Notes under the pieces: model-generated
Told to the model about the DNA's origin: nothing
What the model saw: only the letters and a program-made list of their open reading frames with translations
Database searches by the model: none
Shown here: in pieces, positions 53,466 to 61,374 of the stretch
Layout: the number at the start of each line of letters is the position of its first letter
How positions within the stretch are numbered: the stretch's first letter is position 1
Made by a program: the position numbers and the translations under genes
Assembly (NCBI GenBank): GCA_965646165.1
Contig: CBFFYP010000010.1
Span: forward strand, 11,904 to 75,903
Length of the DNA: 64,000 nt
Source: MGBC114844 sp910585855
Lineage (GTDB): Bacteria > Bacillota > Clostridia > Lachnospirales > Lachnospiraceae
Reading direction: 5' to 3'

Positions 53466-54200
53466 ATGATTCGTATTGGGATATATGATGAAGACAGAGC
53501 AGCATGTGAAAGAACGTTTCAGTGTATTATGGAAATGAAAAAGAATCCAGATATTACAGTATTGCAGATTGATGTAAAGGGTTTGCTGTCTGCGATGGAA
53601 GAGTGTACATTTGACTTTCATATATTAGTATTGGAAGTGATTTCTTCTGATCTGGATATGATTCGAATGGTGACACAAATTAATAGAAAATTTCCAGATT
53701 GTCAAATTATTTATCTTACGGATCAGAAAGATTATGTATCTCGGGTATATGAAACCGAACATTGTTATTTTATATGGAAGTGGGAGTTAGAACAGGTTAT
53801 GCCTTTGGCATTGGGAAAGGCATTGAAACATATTGAAATGAAAGAAATTTGGTTTCAGTATTTAAAGATTGTCTGTGATCGAAAGCATTTGGAAATTCCA
53901 ATTTGCCAGATTTTATATATTGAGCGTTTGCAGCATCGGTGCAGGATTGTTACTTTTGAAGAGGAGTATGAGAGTTATCTTTCTTTAAAACAGTTGATTA
54001 GTCAGCTTCCGAATTATTTTGTGCGGTGTCATACTGGATATTTGGTAAATGGAAAGTATATTGTACAGCTTTCGGGAAAGGTGATGGAAGTTGGAAGAGC
54101 AGGGGAGAAGTGGGAGGAGTTGCCGATAGGACGAAATTATGCGGAGGGAGTAAAAGAGGTTTATCAGAAATATTCTTGGAGGGAAGCAGGGAAAAAATAG
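53466..54200 (+). CDS. LytTR-family response-regulator-like transcription factor
   Basis: A 244-residue protein. The N-terminal receiver-like domain (MIRIGIYDEDRAACERTFQC) keeps the acidic pair DED, but the position of the phosphorylated Asp reads Glu (HILVLEVISSD). The C-terminal LytTR domain is clear: ILYIERLQHRCRIVTFEEEY, FVRCHTGYLVNGKYIVQLSG and LPIGRNYAEGVKEVYQ. Glu may mimic the phosphorylated state and make it independent of a kinase; no histidine kinase gene is adjacent. ATG 53466 is chosen over GTG 53454, which would overlap the GGGG ribosome site. Confidence 0.85.
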   Translation: MIRIGIYDEDRAACERTFQCIMEMKKNPDITVLQIDVKGLLSAMEECTFDFHILVLEVISSDLDMIRMVTQINRKFPDCQIIYLTDQKDYVSRVYETEHCYFIWKWELEQVMPLALGKALKHIEMKEIWFQYLKIVCDRKHLEIPICQILYIERLQHRCRIVTFEEEYESYLSLKQLISQLPNYFVRCHTGYLVNGKYIVQLSGKVMEVGRAGEKWEELPIGRNYAEGVKEVYQKYSWREAGKK

Positions 54201-54224
54201 AGGGTTCTTTTACTGGACGCTGGG

Positions 54225-54351
54225 GGACGCCAGATTCGAAAACGGCGGAACAAAAAAATCTTCTCCAATCTTTTATATTTATTCCATTGCAAAAAAACGC
54301 TAACTGCTAACGGATCGATCAAAGAAAAGGAGTAAACCGCCTCTGGCGTCC
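54225..54351 (+). repeat. Degenerate hybrid hairpin element J
   Basis: GGACGCCAGATTCGAAAACGG at the left matches the left end of the repeat at 63782 except for its length; GGCGTCC at 54345-54351 closes it. The middle matches neither core. A decayed or recombined copy between the LytTR gene and the tRNA promoter. Confidence 0.5.
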
Positions 54352-54404
54352 GGTGAAAGCACCCCCATCCAAAAGCCTAATTAAAGAAAAATAAAAAAAT
54401 ATAC

Positions 54405-54433
54405 TTGCATTTTTGTAGAGAGTGTGGTATAGT
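54405..54433 (+). promoter_or_regulatory. Promoter of the tRNA array
   Basis: TTGCAT (54405-54410) and TATAGT (54428-54433) with a 17-bp spacer, about 40 bp before the first tRNA. Confidence 0.75.
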
Positions 54434-54472
54434 AAGTTCTTGTTAGAGTATTTTTATTTTGTATTGTAAAAT

Positions 54473-54554
54473 GGATGGGTTCCCGAGGGGTCAAAGGGGA
54501 CAGACTGTAAATCTGCTGCAAATTGCTTCGGTGGTTCGAATCCACCTCCATCCA
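54473..54554 (+). tRNA. tRNA-Tyr (GTA)
   Basis: Acceptor GGATGGG pairs with TCCATCC. Anticodon loop CTGTAAA reads GTA. A long variable arm (class II) and GGTTCGAATCC T-arm are present. CCA is not fully encoded. Confidence 0.95.
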
Positions 54555-54581
54555 GTTTTGATTTTGCAGTGTAAATAATCT

Positions 54582-54666
54582 GCTGGTATGGCGGAATAGG
54601 CAGACGCAACAGACTTAAAATCTGTCGAACAATTAGTTCGTGCCGGTTCAAGTCCGGCTACCAGCA
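54582..54666 (+). tRNA. tRNA-Leu (TAA)
   Basis: Acceptor GCTGGTA/TACCAGC, anticodon loop CTTAAAA reading TAA, a class II variable arm, and T-arm with GGTTCAAGTCC. Confidence 0.95.
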
Positions 54667-54860
54667 TTATGAAAAGAATCCACGATTTCAGTTGAGTACT
54701 GAGGTGGATTTTTTGATGGATATTTGTTATGATATTCTTTGCAGGCAATAATGTAAGAGTTTTCATATTTACTTATATTTTATAATTTAGCTGTGGCAGT
54801 ACAGTATCGGTTTGATTCTGGCTGCTGGCAGTTTTGTTTTTTGGATTGTAAGAAATAGTT

Positions 54861-54933
<73 letters not shown>

Positions 54934-54943
54934 TACCCCCTGT

Positions 54944-55014
54944 GCGGGTGTAGTTCAATGGTAGAACACTAGCCTTCCAAGCTAGATACGTGGGTTCGAT
55001 TCCCATCACCCGCT
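54944..55014 (+). tRNA. tRNA-Gly (TCC)
   Basis: Acceptor GCGGGTG/CACCCGC, D-arm GTTCAATGGTAGAAC, anticodon loop CTTCCAA reading TCC, T-arm GTGGGTTCGATTCCCAT. 71 nt. Confidence 0.95.
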
Positions 55015-55041
55015 TTTTAAAAGTAAAGAGATTCAAATTTC

Positions 55042-55113
55042 GCACAAGTAGCTTAATGGCAGAGTTCTCCTATTATCAAGAAGGGGGCGTGGGTTCGATT
55101 CCTATCTTGTGCT
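55042..55113 (+). tRNA. Aberrant tRNA-like gene (anticodon arm abnormal)
   Basis: Acceptor arms GCACAAG/CTTGTGC pair perfectly, the D-arm AGCTTAATGGCAGAGTT and T-arm GTGGGTTCGATTCCTAT look normal, and a T-run follows. The anticodon arm is poor: CTCCT-ATTATCA-AGAAG leaves a mismatch and puts C at position 37, where a purine is normal. If read literally the anticodon would be TAT (Ile, AUA). It may be a decaying tRNA or a tRNA-like regulator. Confidence 0.6.
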
Positions 55114-55225
55114 TTTTTTGTTCTTAAAAGTCGGTAAACCATGCATAAATAAGGAAAAATCTAAAAAATGTATATCGGTGTTTTCAGCAAATTTTGGAGT
55201 TATTTTAGAGATTGAGAGAGAAGAA

Positions 55226-56299
55226 ATGGAAAGAAAATCTTTGGGGAATACATATCTTTTTCATGCTTTGAATATAGCAGAGAATAAGGAAAAATATGAT
55301 ACAGAAGTAAAGAAAATTTTAAGTGATAAAGGGATTTTGTCATGGATATTAAAATACACCGTAGAAGAGTTTAAGGAAACAGAACTTTCCCGGATAAAAG
55401 ATTGTATTGAGGGAGAACCGGAAATTATGGCGGTTTCTATTTATCCGGGGGAAAAAATATCTGGTTCTCCGGCGATTACGGGATTAAAAAATGAGGACGC
55501 TGTTCCAAATGAGGGAAAGATCGTATATGATATTCGTTTTTATGCCTTAACTCCTAATGAAAAACGGATAAAATTAATTATAAACATAGAAGCTCAAAAA
55601 AATTATTATCCTGGTTATGATTTGGTGACAAGAGCAATTTTTTACTGTGCAAGAATGTTATCAGCACAATTAGATACAGAGTTTACAGCAGAACATTATG
55701 ATCAAATTAAGAAAGTATATTCGATTTGGATCTGTATGGATTCTCCATCTTATGCAGAAAATACAATTACTGAGTATAAGATAGAACAAAATAATCTTTA
55801 TGGAGAATTTGGAAAACAGTCCAGATATGATTTACTTTCTGCTGTGATGATTTATTTAAGTAAAACAGATTCCAGTGGTGGAAGTCTGCTGCATCAGTTA
55901 TTATCTGTTTTGTTGACAAGTCAGATTTCAGTGAAAGAAAAGGTGGAGATATTATCAAATAAATATGGCTTAGAGATGACAGAAAAGATAGAAGAAGGAG
56001 TGAAAAAGATGTGTAATTTGAGTGATTTAATTGAAGAGCAGGCGATAGAACAGGGATTAAAGAAGGGATTGCAGCAGGGATTACAGCAGGGATTACAGCA
56101 GGGATTACAGCAGGGATTACAGCAGGGATTGCAGCAGGGATTGCAGCAGGGATTAGAACGTGGAATACAAGCAATGATTTTAGATAATTTGGAGGAAGGG
56201 TTTCCGGCAGAGAAAATTATAAAAAAGCTGCAGAAATGCTTTGCAATAGAAGAAGAGATGGCTTGGAAGTATTTTAATTATTTTTCGGATCAGAAATAA
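55226..56299 (+). CDS. PD-(D/E)XK nuclease family transposase-like protein (Rpn/YhgA type)
   Basis: A 357-residue protein: MERKSLGNTYLFHALNIAEN start, then the nuclease core with D in KIVYDIRFYALTPNEKRIKL and IINIEAQKNYYPGYDLVTRA, the D...ExQ form of PD-(D/E)XK, YCARMLSAQLDTEF, and VYSIWICMDSPSY. The C-terminal part carries eight to nine GLQQ tetrapeptide repeats, a common and length-variable feature of these proteins. ATG 55226 follows GAGAGAAGAA; the frame is open to 55109 but that would overlap the tRNA-like gene. Rpn relatives promote RecA-independent recombination; the cellular role here is unknown. Confidence 0.85.
   Translation: MERKSLGNTYLFHALNIAENKEKYDTEVKKILSDKGILSWILKYTVEEFKETELSRIKDCIEGEPEIMAVSIYPGEKISGSPAITGLKNEDAVPNEGKIVYDIRFYALTPNEKRIKLIINIEAQKNYYPGYDLVTRAIFYCARMLSAQLDTEFTAEHYDQIKKVYSIWICMDSPSYAENTITEYKIEQNNLYGEFGKQSRYDLLSAVMIYLSKTDSSGGSLLHQLLSVLLTSQISVKEKVEILSNKYGLEMTEKIEEGVKKMCNLSDLIEEQAIEQGLKKGLQQGLQQGLQQGLQQGLQQGLQQGLQQGLERGIQAMILDNLEEGFPAEKIIKKLQKCFAIEEEMAWKYFNYFSDQK
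56071..56157 (+). repeat. 12-bp tandem repeat encoding GLQQ
   Basis: About seven near-identical 12-bp units (CAGGGATTACAG type), in frame. Copy number can change by slippage without frame loss. Confidence 0.9.
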
Positions 56300-56690
56300 A
56301 AATAAATCGAACAGATGTTTTGTAGAAGTTTCCAAATTTATTATTTTATAAAAAATGAATTTTGGTGAAAGATTTAGAAATAAAATGCCGATAAATTATT
56401 GGATATAAAGTTAAGAAAAATTATAATAAAAAAGGAAAATACTGGAGAAATTAGTAGAATTAAAGAGAACATTAAGAGATAAATACATAAATTTTTGAAT
56501 AAAGATGCAGTTTTTGAATGAAAAACATGTCATTTATGCAAAGTTTCTACCCTAAATAGAAACTTTAGTGTATAATATGGTTAAATGCCGCAGGGAATTT
56601 TTTATATAGTTTTATATAGAGAAAGACCTGTTTTTATATATGGCATAGAAAAATTATAAGAACTAATTTAAGGAAGGAGAAGTTCGATTT
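56300..56690 (+). other. Intergenic region with palindromic operator-like site before the surface protein gene
   Basis: Very AT-rich and without a gene. The only clear signal is the inverted repeat and -10 box at 56540-56576. Confidence 0.5.
56540..56576 (+). promoter_or_regulatory. Inverted repeat overlapping the -35 position of a promoter
   Basis: AAAGTTTCTA (56540-56549) and TAGAAACTTT (56557-56566) are exact inverted repeats with a 7-base centre, five bases before TATAAT (56571-56576). No consensus -35 is present; the palindrome covers that place, so an activator or a repressor could bind here. The transcript would have a leader of about 110 nt. Confidence 0.6.
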
Positions 56691-58754
56691 ATGAGAAAGA
56701 GATGGAAAAGAAGTTTTGTAACAGCACTTTCAGTAGCTTTGGCAGTAGGAAATTGTGTACCTGCAATGGCAGCACCTACAGGTTGGCAGAAAAATGCAGC
56801 AGGCTGGCAATGGGTAAATGCCGATGGTTCTTTTCAGAAAGGCTGGTTTCAGGATGCCAAGGGTGATTGGTATTTCTTGGATTACAACACAGGAGTAATG
56901 AAAACAGGATGGGTAAAACCAGCAGACGGCAACTGGTATTTTATGGACTACCATACAGGTGCTATGAAAACTGGCTGGATTAAACCTATGGATGGTAACT
57001 GGTATTATTTGAATCCGGTATCAAACGGTACAAAGGGTGCTATGAAGACTGGATGGGTTCAGACTCCAGACAGTAAATGGTATTACTTAAATGCATCAGG
57101 TGCTATGCAGACAGGAACAATTACAGTCGGTGATAAAGTATGGACATTGGATGCAAGCGGTGCTTGGAACGGAAAAGATGCAACAGGTGTTACCTCTGTA
57201 AGTTCTGGAAAAGGAAGCAGCCATACTTCTAGTAATAAGGTTCAGCCTATTGTAAAAGACAGCGAGGGAAATGTAACAATTAATAGTGGAAATTTTGTGG
57301 CTAGTCAGTTGGGTAGTGAGATTGCCGGAGACCTTACAATTAAGGCAAGTAATGGTGTTACATTAAAAGATATCACTGTAAATGGTAATCTTATTATAGA
57401 TGAGGCAGTTGGTGAGGGCGATGTTACTTTAGACAATGTAACAGTAGGAGAAGAAACCATTGTTGAAGGCGGTGGTTCTAGTACGGTAGTGTTCAATCGT
57501 TGTAAGTTGAATACTGTAAAGGCAAGAAAGAGTATATCTAATTTAACAATAAAACCATTACATATTAAGTTTGGAGCAGGTACAACAGTAGCTCAGGTAG
57601 AAGCATCTGCAGGAAACTTGCACTTAGAAACAGATGTTAAAATTGAAACAATTATTACTAATGTTGCAATTCTATTAACTGGAAATGGCAGTGTATCTAC
57701 ATTCCAGATTAATGCACCTGTAGTTGTTAAGATACAAGTGAATGTTACAAAACTTGAAGTTACAGAAGAGGCTGTAAAAGAAAATACTGCACCAGAAATC
57801 ACCGTAGAGAGTGGTAATACGGTTGGATCTGTTGAAGGAAATGGAGCAGATAGTGCTGTTATTGCAGGTGCAGGAGATGTAAAAGGATATTATGAAATTA
57901 CTTTAAATCCAAACGGCGGATATTGGGTAGTAGAAGATGTTGCTGCCAATACTACGTCAAATATTGATGGAAATAAAACAGTTAAAGTAAAAGACGGAGA
58001 AAGTATTGGAACTGTATTAAGCGCAGAAGGCTTTAAAAACCCAGAAAACGGAGATAAGGTGTTTAGTGGCTGGTATACAAGTACAACAGCAGAAGAAAAA
58101 GTAGATATGGCTGCAGTTGGTGCTGGTACATTCTTTGCTAACTGGGTAGATAACAAGGTTAGTGTAACATCAGCAACAATTACTGGTGCAACAGAAGGAG
58201 TGGCAAAAGTTGGTGATACATTAACAGCAGAGGCAAATGCAGATGCAACAGGTTTATCTTATCAGTGGGCTGTTTCTACAGATGGTACAAATTATACTGA
58301 TATTTCTGGAGCGACAAAATCAGTTTATACTGTTCAGGAATCAGATGCTGGTAATTATATCAGAGTAACCATTTCTGGTGATAATAACAGTAGTGTAACT
58401 AGTGAAGCTGTACAGGTTGAAAAAGCAAGTGAAACACAAAAAACAGATATAGTTGTAACAAAAGTTACAGCTACAGTAACAGCTAGTGGTTCTGCAATAA
58501 ATCCTGAATCAGTAGCAGTAAAAGATAATAAGGCTACAGTAACGGTAGCAGCTAGTGGTTCTTCTATAACAGTAACAGGTATTTCTGTTGAAACACAAGA
58601 TGACGTTAAAGTAAATACAGTTTTAGATCAAGAAAATGTAACAGTAGCTTCTGGCGAAGAGAAGACAATAAAGGTAACCTGTGAACCAGTAGAAGCTGAT
58701 AAGTATAATGCAGTTGTGGTTGAAGTAGTTATAGTTAATAGAACAGAAAACTAA
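56691..58754 (+). CDS. Secreted cell-wall-binding-repeat surface protein
   Basis: A 687-residue protein with signal peptide (MRKRWKRSFVTALSVALAVG, cleavage near AMAA at 24-27). Four to five aromatic/glycine wall-binding repeats follow at about 30-150 (WQWVNADGSFQKGWFQDAKG, WYFLDYNTGVMKTGWVKP, WYYLNPVSNGTKGAMKTGW). Residues 185-390 look like a right-handed beta-helix-type region (NVTINSGNFVASQLGSEIAG). An InlB B-repeat-like block (YYEITLNPNGGYWVVEDVAA, KVFSGWYTSTTAEEKVDM) and an Ig-like block (SYQWAVSTDGTNYTDISGAT) come last. No LPxTG, so the N-terminal repeats must hold it to the wall. AAGGAAGGAGAAG precedes the ATG. Confidence 0.88.
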   Translation: MRKRWKRSFVTALSVALAVGNCVPAMAAPTGWQKNAAGWQWVNADGSFQKGWFQDAKGDWYFLDYNTGVMKTGWVKPADGNWYFMDYHTGAMKTGWIKPMDGNWYYLNPVSNGTKGAMKTGWVQTPDSKWYYLNASGAMQTGTITVGDKVWTLDASGAWNGKDATGVTSVSSGKGSSHTSSNKVQPIVKDSEGNVTINSGNFVASQLGSEIAGDLTIKASNGVTLKDITVNGNLIIDEAVGEGDVTLDNVTVGEETIVEGGGSSTVVFNRCKLNTVKARKSISNLTIKPLHIKFGAGTTVAQVEASAGNLHLETDVKIETIITNVAILLTGNGSVSTFQINAPVVVKIQVNVTKLEVTEEAVKENTAPEITVESGNTVGSVEGNGADSAVIAGAGDVKGYYEITLNPNGGYWVVEDVAANTTSNIDGNKTVKVKDGESIGTVLSAEGFKNPENGDKVFSGWYTSTTAEEKVDMAAVGAGTFFANWVDNKVSVTSATITGATEGVAKVGDTLTAEANADATGLSYQWAVSTDGTNYTDISGATKSVYTVQESDAGNYIRVTISGDNNSSVTSEAVQVEKASETQKTDIVVTKVTATVTASGSAINPESVAVKDNKATVTVAASGSSITVTGISVETQDDVKVNTVLDQENVTVASGEEKTIKVTCEPVEADKYNAVVVEVVIVNRTEN

Positions 58755-58780
58755 GGTTTAAAAGTAGGTACAATTAAAAA

Positions 58781-58821
58781 GGAAGAGAATCATATTATCA
58801 ATTTGATTCTCTTCTTTTTTT
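58781..58821 (+). terminator. Rho-independent terminator of the surface protein gene
   Basis: GAAGAGAATCA and TGATTCTCTTC form an 11-bp perfect stem followed by TTTTTTT. Confidence 0.92.
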
Positions 58822-58850
58822 ATATAAGGAACTGGTTGTTATATATAGGC

Positions 58851-58893
58851 AAAAGCGGATTCGGAGCAGACTTTCCTTCCGATTCCGCCGTCC
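58851..58893 (-). repeat. Hairpin element family 1, truncated copy K
   Basis: AAGCGGATTCGGAGCAGACT and the end CCGATTCCGCCGTCC match the end half of a minus-oriented copy (compare 25594-25630). The other half is missing. The rest of the gap to 59132 is AT-rich; a weak TTTACA (58970) - 17 bp - TAAACT (58993) promoter may serve the next gene. Confidence 0.6.
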
Positions 58894-59132
58894 TCTCTTC
58901 GACATTAAAAAATTTTATAAATAAATTAAACTTATGGTTCAAATAAAAGCAGCAAATATTTATTTCTCCTTTACAAATTTTACACATTATGGTAAACTAA
59001 TTTTATAGAACATATATTCGATAAACATTTAAAAAAAATTAGTATAAATCAAAAAATAATATTTATTTAAAATAATATAAACAAAGAAATCTACAAAACG
59101 GAAATAGTATATCAATGTAAAGGAGAAGTAAA

Positions 59133-59660
59133 ATGGGATTATTTTCCAAAAAGCCAAAACAAGTTACGATTGATCATGCAGCTAGTGAAGAGAATAAAAG
59201 AAAAATGCGTGAAATATTTGATTCTGCTGTAGAAGATGCAAAAAGTTATCAAATAATTCATGCCAGTTCTTCGGAACAATCTTTTGATAAAGGATTTATT
59301 TTTGATACAACAACAACAACTTTTCACAATTTTATTATAGGCTATCGGGAAAGTGATTTTCAGGTAGTAGTTCTGGAAATTGACAGAGAAATTCAGAAAC
59401 ATGGAGAACCATTTTACATAAAAATAGATGAAATAAAAGAAACTTGCTATTACCCAAAACTTTGTCAGGCATGGTTGATTTTTAAAGAAAATTCCATTTA
59501 TGGAGTGGAAATGAATATTAGTGATGGTTCTTCTACTTCTGCATACGGTATGCGTAATGTAGATCAGGCAGCGGAACGAGAAGCATTTTTAGATTTTTTA
59601 GAAAAATATACAAACGAGTTAAGAAAAAAAGGCTATAAAATTAAACCTTGGAAAAGATAA
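59133..59660 (+). CDS. Hypothetical protein, 175 residues
   Basis: MGLFSKKPKQVTIDHAASEE start, then a mixed alpha/beta protein: MREIFDSAVEDAKSYQIIHA, FDTTTTTFHNFIIGYRESDF, QVVVLEIDREIQKHGEPFYI and a helical end FLDFLEKYTNELRKKGYKIK. No signal peptide, motif of catalysis or known family is recognised. AAAGGAGAAG precedes the ATG. It lies 24 bp before the next gene and is probably cotranscribed with it. Confidence 0.75.
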   Translation: MGLFSKKPKQVTIDHAASEENKRKMREIFDSAVEDAKSYQIIHASSSEQSFDKGFIFDTTTTTFHNFIIGYRESDFQVVVLEIDREIQKHGEPFYIKIDEIKETCYYPKLCQAWLIFKENSIYGVEMNISDGSSTSAYGMRNVDQAAEREAFLDFLEKYTNELRKKGYKIKPWKR

Positions 59661-59684
59661 TAACAAAATAAGGGAGAATATAGA

Positions 59685-60596
59685 ATGGAAGAATATCATT
59701 TCGATTTGCAAATAGATTGTCTTGGTTTTGATTCTGATTTATGGGAGGTATTTCGTGGTGCATACGGAACGATAAAAGAGGATTTACTTGCTCTTTTAGA
59801 AGCAGATCCTAATATAGCAGAAGAAGAAAAGCGAATCTATATGGATAAGATGCCTGAGAGTGCGTATCGAATCGCATTTGACAATATTTGTGAACAATTG
59901 ACACATCAATGTTCTTTTTACTCTGCATTATATTTGGCTATACCCTATTTAGTACATCAATATGCTTATTGGTATAATAAAAATGATTTGCAATGCCAGA
60001 TCTTATATTTAACCTATATCGGAATAATGCTTTCTACTGATAACTTCTATAATATAGATCAGGAGAAGAAATTAAAAGATGTGCCGCAGAATATATTAAA
60101 TCATTATCAAAAGAGTGTCGAATGGATAAAAGAAAGAGCGAAAGAATTTTTAAATCAAAATCTTAAAAAGTGGAATCAATCCAATCATTTTAAATTGTCG
60201 GCAATAGAGGCAGAAGAGTTAGGAACAGGATTTTTAGGAATTTTAGGAGATCGGGAAACGGCATTTCTTTTGCTGCTTTATGCTTGGGGAAGCTGCAGTG
60301 CCTTTTGCAAAAATTGCGGATACTTTGATGAAGATATAGAATTAAACAATTTGGATGAGGAAGAGGCAGAACAATTATATTCAAAAATAACTCCTGCAGA
60401 TTCGGCAATCGGGAAATGGAATTTTAGAGATTACAGAGATTCTTATATTTGGCTTAGCAATGTACTATATCTTTTTGGAAATAAAGAAGCAGCAGAAAAA
60501 TTATCTTATTATTATGGAACTTATACTTGCCCTAACTGTGGTAAAAAAGATAAACCGATTGTAAAATTGATGATGTTAGGACTGTTAAATGGATAG
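59685..60596 (+). CDS. Hypothetical protein with C-terminal zinc-ribbon-like motif
   Basis: A 303-residue, mostly helical protein (DLLALLEADPNIAEEEKRIY, CSFYSALYLAIPYLVHQYAY, ETAFLLLLYAWGSCSAFCKN). Near the end YTCPNCGKKDKPIVKLM supplies one CxxC knuckle, and FCKNCGYFDED earlier supplies another, so the four Cys may bind one zinc. HEAT-like helical repeats are possible. GGGAG precedes the ATG. Similar proteins sit in clusters of polymorphic-toxin immunity genes, but nothing here proves that role. Probably in operon with the 59133 gene; a terminator follows. Confidence 0.7.
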   Translation: MEEYHFDLQIDCLGFDSDLWEVFRGAYGTIKEDLLALLEADPNIAEEEKRIYMDKMPESAYRIAFDNICEQLTHQCSFYSALYLAIPYLVHQYAYWYNKNDLQCQILYLTYIGIMLSTDNFYNIDQEKKLKDVPQNILNHYQKSVEWIKERAKEFLNQNLKKWNQSNHFKLSAIEAEELGTGFLGILGDRETAFLLLLYAWGSCSAFCKNCGYFDEDIELNNLDEEEAEQLYSKITPADSAIGKWNFRDYRDSYIWLSNVLYLFGNKEAAEKLSYYYGTYTCPNCGKKDKPIVKLMMLGLLNG

Positions 60597-60620
60597 CGGA
60601 ATGTCATATAAAATATTATA

Positions 60621-60655
60621 CCGCTTGGTACAGAAAACCAAGCGGCATTTGTTTT
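60621..60655 (+). terminator. Rho-independent terminator
   Basis: CCGCTTGGT and ACCAAGCGG form a perfect 9-bp stem, loop ACAGAAA, followed by CATTTGTTTT. It lies 25 bp after the hypothetical gene. Confidence 0.75.
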
Positions 60656-60676
60656 GGATAAAGAGGAGGAAAAAAT

Positions 60677-61300
60677 ATGTCGTATTTTCCAATGTTTATT
60701 GAATTAAAGGATAAACACTGTTTGGTAGTAGGGGGAGGTCGGGTTGCACTGCGTAAAGTGGAAGTATTAAAAGAATTTGGAGCTGAAATTAAAGTAGTAG
60801 CTCCTCAAATTCTGTTTGAAATTCAAAATATAGAAGGAGTGATATGCTGTGAAAAATATTTTGAACAGGAGGATTTTATCGATCAGGAATTGGTCGTAGC
60901 AGCAACCGATAATTCTGAACAAAATCATCAAATCAGTGAAATCTGCAGAAAGAAAAACATACCTGTAAATGCAGTCGATCAGATAGAAGATTGCAGTTTT
61001 ATTTTTCCGGCATATCGAAAAGAAGGAGAAGTGGTTGCAGCATTTTCAAGCGGCGGACAAAGCCCGATAATCACACAATATTTAAAAAACCAGATACGTG
61101 TTTCACTCACTCCTTTACTGGGAGAATTGGCAGCCTGTCTGGGTTCTCTTAGAGGGCGGCTACAACAGGATATAAGTTCAGAAAGGGCAAGAAAGGAGAT
61201 TTATCAGGAACTCTTGCAGCTTGGATTAGAACATGATACAATTCCTTCAGAAGAGGAAATAGAAAAAATAATAGAAAAATATAAAAGTAAAGAATTATAA
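60677..61300 (+). CDS. Precorrin-2 dehydrogenase / sirohydrochlorin ferrochelatase-like (CysG N-terminal type)
   Basis: A 207-residue protein. The NAD-binding Rossmann start MSYFPMFIELKDKHCLVVGG then GGRVALRKVEVLKEFGA is the CysG-N/Met8p signature; DQELVVAATDNSEQNHQISE and NAVDQIEDCSFIFPAYRKEG (with the Asp needed for dehydrogenase/chelatase activity) follow, then FSSGGQSPIITQYLKNQI. It oxidises precorrin-2 to sirohydrochlorin, leading to siroheme or heme. The methylase part of full CysG is absent. AAAGAGGAGG precedes the ATG. First of three tetrapyrrole genes. Confidence 0.92.
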   Translation: MSYFPMFIELKDKHCLVVGGGRVALRKVEVLKEFGAEIKVVAPQILFEIQNIEGVICCEKYFEQEDFIDQELVVAATDNSEQNHQISEICRKKNIPVNAVDQIEDCSFIFPAYRKEGEVVAAFSSGGQSPIITQYLKNQIRVSLTPLLGELAACLGSLRGRLQQDISSERARKEIYQELLQLGLEHDTIPSEEEIEKIIEKYKSKEL

Positions 61301-61374
61301 GATAAAAAAATGAAAAATTGAAAGAACAAAAAACAACAAAAGAAAAAACACAGAAAATAAGGGAGGAAAGTTAA

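Noticed and set aside
56071..56157. CRISPR-like array
   Set aside because: Units are 12 bp, contiguous and in frame without spacers; no CRISPR array or cas gene was seen anywhere in the window.
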